A stretch of 64,000 nucleotides of DNA, from contig CAVWLB010000001.1 of the NCBI GenBank assembly GCA_963755695.1, positions 558,001-622,000 on the forward strand, read 5' to 3'. A program made the translations under genes and the position numbers. Positions within the stretch are counted from its first letter, which is position 1, and every line of letters begins with the position of its first letter. This document shows positions 57,720 through 64,000 of this stretch, in pieces. The notes under the pieces are model-generated. The model saw only the letters and a list, made by a program, of their open reading frames with translations. It searched no databases and was not told the origin of the DNA. Source of the DNA: QHWT01 sp963755695. GTDB taxonomy: Bacteria; Acidobacteriota; Vicinamibacteria; Vicinamibacterales; 2-12-FULL-66-21.

Positions 57720-60700
57720 CTAGGCGGATGATCGATGCGCAGCAACCGCCGCCACCGCCCGCAACAGCGCCTCCGGATCCACCGGCTTCGAGATGTGACG
57801 ATCGTAACCGGCGGCGATTGCCCGGTCGCGATCGTCCTCTCGCGCGTAGGCGGTGACCGCGACGGCCGGCAGCCGCGGCCGATCGTGCGCATCATCGGCC
57901 TGCCGGATCGATCGAATCAGCTCGTAGCCGTCCTCGCGTGGCATCGCGATGTCCGAGACGAGCACGTCGGGGCGTTGTTCCGCGATCGCCTCCCTGGCCT
58001 CGTCAGCGGAGGACGCCTCGAAGACCTGCGCCCCCGCGTTGGCGAGCATCGTCCGCAGCAGCGTACGGGCCTCCTCCTGGTCGTCGACGACGAGCACGCG
58101 AACCGTCGCGAGTTCCGGCGAGATCAAGTCGCCCGCCGGGCTGGTGGACGAGGCGAACTCGCTGCTCTTGCGGACGGGCAAGACGACGGTAAACGTCGCG
58201 CCGTACGACTCGCCGCCACTCTCGGCCCGGATCGTCCCACCGTGAAGCTCGACCAGGTGCCGGGCGATCGCGAGGCCCAGCCCGAGACCGCCGTGGGCGC
58301 GGGTCGTCGTGCTGTCCCCCTGGCGGAATCGGTCGAACACGAACGGCAGGAACTCCGACGGGATCCCGACGCCGGTGTCCGATACCACGACTTCAATCGT
58401 CGCACCGGCACGGCGTGCGACGACGTCGATGCGACCGCCGGGTGGAGTGAACTTCAACGCGTTCGACAGCAGGTTGCCGACGACTTGCTGAAGGCGCGCG
58501 GGGTCGCCGGTGACCGGGACGAGATCGGGCGCGGTGCGAAGGGTGAGGGTTACGTCCTTGGCGCGCGCCAGTGGTCCGAACGAGTCCACCGCGGTTCGGA
58601 TGATCTCGCTGACGTCAGTTTGCAGGAACTCGATGCGAAGCTTGCCGCTGACCACCCGGGAGGTGTCGAGGAGGTCGTCGACCAGTTGCGCCTGCGCCCG
58701 AGCGTTCCGCTCGATGGCTTCGAGCGCGCGCGCAGTCTGATCGGGATTCGACATCGCGCGGCGGAGGATCTGCGTCCATCCCAGAACCGCATTGAGGGGC
58801 GTGCGCAGCTCGTGCGAGACGGTGCTGAGGAACTCGTCCTTCAGCTGGTTCGACTCCTGCAGTTCTCGATACAGGCGTGCGTTGTCGAGGGCAATCCCGG
58901 CGCGATCCGCAAGCTCCCGCGCGACGGCGAGGTCCTGATCCGAGTAGTGCCGCGAGGGATCGGTGCTGACAAAGGTCATCGCGCCGAGCGTCTGGCCGCG
59001 CGCGACCAGCGGCAGCACCATGAGCGAGGTCGGCGCGATCGACTGGATCAGTCTTCCGTGTTCCTCCGACTGGACGTGACCTTCGAAGTCGTTGGGCGAA
59101 CAGGTCGGAAGCAGGGTCGCACCGCCGCGAATCGCAACCGCGACCGGATGCTGGCTGCCAAGTGATATCGGGAACCGCGCGCGTGCGGTCACGACCGTCG
59201 CATCGTGCTTGAGGTTTGCCGCGGCGACGCTCCCCAACCGCAGCTGGCCGTGCTCGAGCAGATCGACGACACAGAGATCCGCGAGAAACGGCACGGCGAG
59301 GTTGGACAGCGTATCGATCGTGCTGCCGTAGTCGAGCGACGATGAGAGGCTGGACGCGGCGCGGGCGAGGAAGCGGGTGTACTCTTCATGGCGCCGGCGA
59401 TCCGTGATGTTGCGCACCAGAATCACCACCGCGTCCCGGCCGGTCACCGACATGCGGGCCTCGAAATGGTGCTCTCTTCCGCGGAGTACCTGCCGGTATT
59501 CGAACGGCGGGACGTTCTCGCCGCGAATCGCCGCGCCGACCCGTTCGAGCGTTGCGGTAGCGACGTCGGGCGGCAGCAGGTCCGACAGCTTGCGCCCGAC
59601 GAGCACGGTCGGCGTCACCGCGCGTTCCCCATCCTTGGCCGATACGTGCTCGAGGATGCGCCCGTCGGCCGAGACCTTGTACATCAGGTCGGGAATAGCC
59701 CGCAGCAGGCCGCTCAACTCCACCGTGCGCTCGTCGACCCGCCGCTCGAGCGCCTCAGCGTGTCGGCGCAGCTCCGCGTCCTTGAGCGCAAGCGCGACGG
59801 CCATGGAATCGAACGTGCCGGCCAGCTGTCCGATCTCGTCGCGTCGCTCCATGCGGATACGTCGTTCCATGTCGCCGGCTGCCAGGGCCCGCGCCGCATC
59901 GCCGACCTGGCTGAGCGGACGCCACAGCCGACGGGCGGCGACGACCGCCAGGACCATCGCGATGAGCGCAGTTGCGACGGCCACGCCGAGGTTGCGTTGG
60001 CTTTGCACCCGCACCGCCGCGAAAGCGTTGCTCTCCGGGGTCGCGAGTCCATAGGTCCATCGGGTGCCCTCAATCGGCACCGATGTGATCTGCAGGCCTC
60101 CTTCCTGGAGCGCCGCCTCGATGTGCGGGCTCGCGGTGCGATCGTAGAGCCGCCAGCGGGATTGACTGACCAGTGCGTCTGCGCGGTCGGCTGCGTCGAG
60201 GAGACGCGCGGTATCGGGCCCGAACCGGGCTTCGGCAACGAGACGGTTGCGGGTGAACGGGAGCAAGGGCGCCAATGGATGGAACCGGCGCTCGGGTCGT
60301 GCCGGGCTGCTCAGCACGATCCCCTGCTCGTCCCAGATCAAGCCGAACTCGCCGAGGCCTCCGTAATCGCTATCGGCGGCGACCAGCCGATCGAGCTCGT
60401 CGAGCGACACACGTCCGACCGCAGCGCCAAGAACCCGTCCATCATCGTCGCGAACTGGCGCCGAGACGTGCACGTGAACCGCGTTGTCGTCGGGAACGAA
60501 CCGCGGGTCGTGGACGCGGGTCTGCCCGGCGATCGCCGACAGAAAGTAGGGAGAGGTGATCCGGCTGGTGCCGACGCGCGCAGGATCGGTTGAGGCCACG
60601 ATTGTCCCGTCGTGGTCCAGCACCTGGAGAAGCTCCATTTCCTTCGTATTCCGGATGCTGCTCAGCGTCACATCCAGCCGGTGCAAGGGGGACGGATCGT

Positions 60701-60968
60701 CGGGGTGCAGCAGGACTTCACCGGTCAAGGGGGTCTGGGCGACGATCGTGACGTCGCTGACGATATCGCGCAGATAGCGCGTAATCAGCCGGCCGGTGTT
60801 GTCGGCTTCCTGCAGGTTACGGGTGTGTGCCTGCGAGACGAACGAGCGTCGCGCCGCCGACTCGTTGAAGATCGTCACGACGACGATCGGCAGGATCGAC
60901 AAGGCGACGATCAGCGCAGCCAGTTTCCACGCCCAGGGCCAGTCGTGCCAGCGGTCGAGGACTCTCAC
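57720..60968 (-). CDS. hybrid sensor histidine kinase (Cache-HAMP-PAS-GAF-HK-REC)
   Basis: 1082 residues from a GTG start that overlaps the upstream stop (GTGA). Order: membrane helix 13-33; extracytoplasmic double-Cache sensor about 40-325; helix about 328-348; HAMP 350-400; PAS about 420-530; GAF about 550-700; kinase with phospho-His in SHELRTPLNA (near 718), N box VGNLLSNALKF, G boxes DTGVGIPSEF and GGLGLGLAI; C-terminal receiver with the phospho-Asp in VSDIAMPREDG (near 1004) and the Lys in ISKPVD. It senses an outside ligand, passes phosphate to its own receiver and probably on to a distant regulator. Coupling to a binding protein suggests that protein presents the ligand. Confidence 0.92.
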   Translation of the reverse strand: MRVLDRWHDWPWAWKLAALIVALSILPIVVVTIFNESAARRSFVSQAHTRNLQEADNTGRLITRYLRDIVSDVTIVAQTPLTGEVLLHPDDPSPLHRLDVTLSSIRNTKEMELLQVLDHDGTIVASTDPARVGTSRITSPYFLSAIAGQTRVHDPRFVPDDNAVHVHVSAPVRDDDGRVLGAAVGRVSLDELDRLVAADSDYGGLGEFGLIWDEQGIVLSSPARPERRFHPLAPLLPFTRNRLVAEARFGPDTARLLDAADRADALVSQSRWRLYDRTASPHIEAALQEGGLQITSVPIEGTRWTYGLATPESNAFAAVRVQSQRNLGVAVATALIAMVLAVVAARRLWRPLSQVGDAARALAAGDMERRIRMERRDEIGQLAGTFDSMAVALALKDAELRRHAEALERRVDERTVELSGLLRAIPDLMYKVSADGRILEHVSAKDGERAVTPTVLVGRKLSDLLPPDVATATLERVGAAIRGENVPPFEYRQVLRGREHHFEARMSVTGRDAVVILVRNITDRRRHEEYTRFLARAASSLSSSLDYGSTIDTLSNLAVPFLADLCVVDLLEHGQLRLGSVAAANLKHDATVVTARARFPISLGSQHPVAVAIRGGATLLPTCSPNDFEGHVQSEEHGRLIQSIAPTSLMVLPLVARGQTLGAMTFVSTDPSRHYSDQDLAVARELADRAGIALDNARLYRELQESNQLKDEFLSTVSHELRTPLNAVLGWTQILRRAMSNPDQTARALEAIERNARAQAQLVDDLLDTSRVVSGKLRIEFLQTDVSEIIRTAVDSFGPLARAKDVTLTLRTAPDLVPVTGDPARLQQVVGNLLSNALKFTPPGGRIDVVARRAGATIEVVVSDTGVGIPSEFLPFVFDRFRQGDSTTTRAHGGLGLGLAIARHLVELHGGTIRAESGGESYGATFTVVLPVRKSSEFASSTSPAGDLISPELATVRVLVVDDQEEARTLLRTMLANAGAQVFEASSADEAREAIAEQRPDVLVSDIAMPREDGYELIRSIRQADDAHDRPRLPAVAVTAYAREDDRDRAIAAGYDRHISKPVDPEALLRAVAAVAAHRSSA

Positions 60969-62554
60969 TGGCGTTGTACCGATTGGCGGGGAAGCCGCAC
61001 GAGATTGAAAGCGTAGTCGGGAACCAGCCCTTCGGCATCTTCATGCGGCAGACCACGGATGCCGTCGCGAAACACGGACACGCGGACAGTTTCGTAGAGC
61101 GGTGCAATCGGAAGATCGGCCGCAAGAATCTCCTGCGCGCGGAGGTACGCGCTGGCGCGCGATGTCGGGTCGAGCTGCTGTCCGCCGGTTGCCAGCAGGC
61201 CGTCCAGGTCGGCGTTCGAATAGCCCATGATCTGCATCGATCCCGCTGACCCGAACCGCGCGACCAGCGAGTCGGGGTCCGGTCCCTGGTTTCCACTCAG
61301 GATGACGATATCGAAGTCGCGATCATTTTGCAGCCGTTCCAGATACTCGTAAGCAGCAATTGGTCTGGGGCGCACCTCAACGCCGATTGCTCCCAGTTGC
61401 TGGACGACTTCGGCGCCGAGCTCGCTCGGAGAGGCATCCGGCGGCCCCGGAAACGCGAACGTCACGGCCGGTGGTGACGGCAGAAGCCGGGTCACTTCGG
61501 CCCACAACGCCTTTGCCTTTACCGGATCGGGCTCGGGCGCCCTCGCCTTCGGGTTATAGGCCCATGCGACCGAAGGCGTGTAGAAGCCGACGGCGGGTGT
61601 TCCGATTCCGGAAAGCACGCCGTCGATGATGCGGCGGCGATCGATCGCCAGATTGACCGCGCGTCTTGCGCGGAGATCGTTGAACGGCGCCCGGCGCATG
61701 TTGAATCCGAGATAGGTGCGTGCGTCGCTTGGCGAGGTACTTACGCGGATTCCTCCGGTTCGCGAGAGCTGCGGCACCATGCTGGCCGGCGCCCGTCCGA
61801 CGAGATAATCCGTACGGCCGCCGGTCAACAACTCGATCCCGGCGGTCGTCGAAGGGGCAATCACGTACTCGAGTTCATCGACGTACGGTCCCTGCCCGAA
61901 ATAGTCCGGGTTCTTCTCGAGTACGATCCGCCATCCTGGTTCCCACGATTTGAATCTGAACGGACCGGATCCGATCGGGTGCATGTTTGCCGGATTGCTT
62001 CGCCAGGCGCCGTTCCCGTACACGTGCGCCGGCAGGATCGACGTGCCATACCAGCCAAGCGTGGGGATGAACGCGGCCCAGGGTGTGGTCAGCGTGATCA
62101 CGACGGTCGATGCGTCCGGAGCGCGCACGCTCGCGAGGTGATGTCCCAGTTCGGCATTCGACGACTCGTCGATCCGCGCGAGCGTCGCGCGGACGTCCTC
62201 GGCGGTCAGTGGCTGACCGTCGTGGAAGCGGATGCCGCGACGTATATAGAAGGTGTAGGTGCGGCCGTCCCCGGACTGCTCCCAGCGTTCCGCGACGTCC
62301 GGCAGCACCCCGCCGTTGTCGGCGAGCGCGACCAGCTTGCTGAAAATGTTCTGACCGAGCAGCAGGGCGTACTCGTCCAGTGGCGCGACGTTGGGATTGA
62401 GCGAGCGGGGCTCGCCTGGCAAGCTGAGCCGTAACACGCCGTCACCTCCCTTCATCTCGCGGACGGGGGCCGTTTGATCCGCACAGGCACTCATCAGGAG
62501 CCAGCCCGTTAGGATCGTGCGCGCCAGTTTGAAAGGGAATTTCGACCGTTTCAC
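60965..62554 (-). CDS. oligopeptide-type ABC substrate-binding lipoprotein
   Basis: 529 residues from a GTG start. The leader ends in LLMSAC, a fair lipobox with the Cys near residue 24. The SBP family 5 pattern is complete: LRLSLPGEPRSLNPN, WEQSGDGRTYTFYIRRGIRFHDGQPLTAEDV and PIGSGPFRF. Such proteins bind peptides, nickel or heme precursors outside the membrane. No permease or ATPase genes follow; instead the stop overlaps the start of a Cache-domain kinase by four bases. The simplest reading is that it serves sensing rather than uptake, although shared use with a transporter elsewhere is possible. Confidence 0.9.
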   Translation of the reverse strand: MKRSKFPFKLARTILTGWLLMSACADQTAPVREMKGGDGVLRLSLPGEPRSLNPNVAPLDEYALLLGQNIFSKLVALADNGGVLPDVAERWEQSGDGRTYTFYIRRGIRFHDGQPLTAEDVRATLARIDESSNAELGHHLASVRAPDASTVVITLTTPWAAFIPTLGWYGTSILPAHVYGNGAWRSNPANMHPIGSGPFRFKSWEPGWRIVLEKNPDYFGQGPYVDELEYVIAPSTTAGIELLTGGRTDYLVGRAPASMVPQLSRTGGIRVSTSPSDARTYLGFNMRRAPFNDLRARRAVNLAIDRRRIIDGVLSGIGTPAVGFYTPSVAWAYNPKARAPEPDPVKAKALWAEVTRLLPSPPAVTFAFPGPPDASPSELGAEVVQQLGAIGVEVRPRPIAAYEYLERLQNDRDFDIVILSGNQGPDPDSLVARFGSAGSMQIMGYSNADLDGLLATGGQQLDPTSRASAYLRAQEILAADLPIAPLYETVRVSVFRDGIRGLPHEDAEGLVPDYAFNLVRLPRQSVQRQ

Positions 62555-62639
62555 CCGGCTGGGTTATATCACGCCCTCGACATCCGGTTGGTAAGGTCTT
62601 CAGCAGGCACCGATTTCGATCCCCACCATTGAAGTTTGA

Positions 62640-62665
62640 GAGCCCAGCACGCTTCGGCTGGGCTC
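62640..62665. terminator. strong hairpin in divergent gap
   Basis: GAGCCCAGC and GCTGGGCTC are perfect 9-base arms with an 8-base loop. On the + strand a run of five T follows, but 12 bases away, so it is not a standard terminator. It lies in the 233-base gap between the divergent binding-protein and GAF-sensor genes, where it may instead attenuate or regulate one of them. Confidence 0.4.
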
Positions 62666-62787
62666 CGAACTCGGCCTTTTTCAGGGTGATCGAGATCTAA
62701 CCCGAGAGCTCGACCAAGGCTGTGGTACCCTTTGAGGGACTCAGCCGTTGGCTCAGCCATTCCCTGCGAAATGACCTGGGAGGTTTG

Positions 62788-64000
62788 ATGCAATCTGATT
62801 GGCGGCCCCGCAGGGCCGTACCCAGATTCACCGCCTACGCCCTTTGTGTGCTCGCGGTCTCCGCGGCGACGTGGCTCGAGTTGCTCATCGCAGGCTCCTC
62901 GGTCCGCGCCCTCTCACTGACCCCGTTTGGACTCTGCGTCGCGTTGAGCGTTTGGCTCGGCGGACTCGGACCAGGTCTTCTCGCGCTGATCCTCTCGACG
63001 ATCTCGATCGATTACTTCATCATCGGCCCGCACGCGCTGTTCGAGTTTCAAGCGCCGGCGAACGCGTTCGTGCTGACCGCGTACCTCGCCTCGTGGGTTG
63101 CCTTCATTGCCATCGCCGAGCGCGTCAGTCGCCGTCATGCCCTCGATCGCCAGTCGCTTCGTACCGCCGAAGATGCCGCGCTCCAATCGAGCCGGGTCGC
63201 GCAATTGACGACGGCGTTGTCCCGGGCGCGCACGCAATCGGCGGCGATCGAAGCCGCGCTGCAGGAGCCGCTCCATGCGCTGCGCGCCGACGCCGGCGCG
63301 CTGCTGATCGTCGGCCGTGACGGCCGCGGCCTCGAGACCGCCAGAGCGGTGGGCTATCCGAGCAGCGGGCGGCTCGCGCCATCGGCCGGTGCGCTCCGCG
63401 CTCGCAACCCGGCCTCCGATGCGGTGGGCCGTGGCGCCCCCGTCATCCTCGAGTCGGCGGCAGCGTACGGCGCGGAGTACCGTGTGTCGCCGAGCGGCGG
63501 CGGACCGTCTGCGCCCGGCGCGCTCATCGCCGTCCCCTTGCTCGTCGGGAGCCGCGTCGTGGCGGTCGTGCAACTTGAGTTCCGCGCCCCGCGGGTCTTC
63601 AGCAAGGACGACCGTGAGTACATCGACGTGCTCGGTCCGCGTGCCGCGCAGGCGCTCGATCGCACGCTCGAATACGAGTCGGCGCTCCAGGCGCGCGCCG
63701 ACGCCGAGGCCTTGCGCGAGCGGGCAGACCAGGAGCTTTCCGAACGTCAGAAGATCGAACGCGCGTTGCGCGCCAGCGAGACGCGCTATCGGACCCTGGC
63801 CGCGCGCACGAGCCGGCTGCACGGCCTGGCGGCGGCGTTGTCCGAGTCGGTGACCCTGCAGGCGGTCGCCCGCGCCGTCGTCCAGCACGGACGGAACGTG
63901 CTCGGCGCGGCGAGCGGAGATGTGCTGTTGCTTGCGGACGGCGGCTTCGCGGTGCTCTATTCGGATGTGCCGCGCGACTCAGCCTACACCGCGCGGATTC
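62788..64000 (+). CDS. DUF4118/GAF membrane sensor protein, runs off window
   Basis: At least 404 residues; the end lies beyond the window. ATG 62788 has GGGAGG five bases upstream. Membrane helices at about 15-35, 40-60, 60-80 and 90-112 (including GGLGPGLLALILSTISIDYFI) form the KdpD-like DUF4118 unit. A GAF domain follows (about 140-290, with GALIAVPLLVGSRVVAVVQLEF), then a coiled coil (about 300-340) and the beginning of a second GAF domain (LAAALSESVTLQAVARAVV). A histidine kinase or SpoIIE-type phosphatase probably follows. It is divergent from the binding-protein/kinase operon, so the two may form one signalling locus. Confidence 0.82.
   Translation, partial: MQSDWRPRRAVPRFTAYALCVLAVSAATWLELLIAGSSVRALSLTPFGLCVALSVWLGGLGPGLLALILSTISIDYFIIGPHALFEFQAPANAFVLTAYLASWVAFIAIAERVSRRHALDRQSLRTAEDAALQSSRVAQLTTALSRARTQSAAIEAALQEPLHALRADAGALLIVGRDGRGLETARAVGYPSSGRLAPSAGALRARNPASDAVGRGAPVILESAAAYGAEYRVSPSGGGPSAPGALIAVPLLVGSRVVAVVQLEFRAPRVFSKDDREYIDVLGPRAAQALDRTLEYESALQARADAEALRERADQELSERQKIERALRASETRYRTLAARTSRLHGLAAALSESVTLQAVARAVVQHGRNVLGAASGDVLLLADGGFAVLYSDVPRDSAYTARI

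Noticed and set aside
62569..62793. 74-codon frame on the minus strand in the gap upstream of the binding protein, and a tRNA-like TTCGATCC at about 62613
   Set aside because: The frame has no good ribosome-binding site and includes the 62640 hairpin; the tRNA-like sequence has no pairing T stem or acceptor stem.

Overview
The window looks like a chromosomal piece of an Acidobacteriota genome, most like the Vicinamibacteria lineage. This is inferred from gene content: two PadR regulator plus double-FtsX permease (ADOP) pairs, CRTAC1-type VCBS/ASPIC-UnbV proteins, a DUF5916 outer-membrane protein, a DUF6526 protein and many secreted TPR/beta-propeller proteins, in high-GC DNA. There is no rRNA, no CRISPR array and no intact mobile element. 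Layout: 0.1-6.4 kb carries two large secreted VCBS/TPR proteins and a nitrilase-superfamily hydrolase on the + strand, linked by 4-base ATGA overlaps. 6.4-10.8 kb holds an ABC-2 exporter pair, aspartate kinase and a convergent FkbM-type methyltransferase. 10.8-17.1 kb is a symmetric divergent locus: PadR plus ADOP permease on each strand, with two different palindromes between the regulators. 17.2-24.9 kb is a minus-strand housekeeping block transcribed in the order tig, clpP, clpX, lon, engB, rho (folding, proteolysis, ribosome-biogenesis GTPase, termination). 25.1 kb has tRNA-Leu(TAG). 25.5-30.7 kb has a small secreted protein, a Ku end-joining protein, the ergothioneine genes egtB and egtD, an HNH protein and a small conserved protein. 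30.8-41.8 kb is accessory: DUF5916 protein, WYL regulator, Gly/His-rich secreted protein, a propeptide-like secreted protein, a TPR/propeller protein, a dynamin-like GTPase, an O-methyltransferase and a GNAT protein. 41.9-48.9 kb encodes an AddB/AddA-type recombination nuclease-helicase. 49-57.7 kb has mreB, a 41-aa membrane protein, a 1118-aa CPBP-type membrane protease, DUF6526, a beta-hydroxyacid dehydrogenase, a YhcH-family protein, a TPR-metallopeptidase and an unknown protein. 57.7-64 kb has a large hybrid histidine kinase translationally coupled to an oligopeptide-type binding lipoprotein, then a divergent DUF4118/GAF sensor that runs off the end. Two signals cut across the annotation. 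(1) Degenerate repeats with a 7-base period occur between genes, usually as two opposed arms that could fold into very large hairpins, and also in frame inside the addB and addA coding sequences; a separate palindromic element beginning TGTAGG is present in four copies, one in frame inside engB and one supplying the stop codon of the hydrolase gene. (2) Every broken gene in the window is broken by one extra base (+1), densely at 3.1-6.2 kb and 38.4-39.7 kb and singly elsewhere, while the encoded motifs stay intact. I read this as an insertion-biased sequence error pattern rather than gene decay, but the uniform direction deserves a read-level check. Such genes are annotated as full-length CDS spans with the breaks stated.
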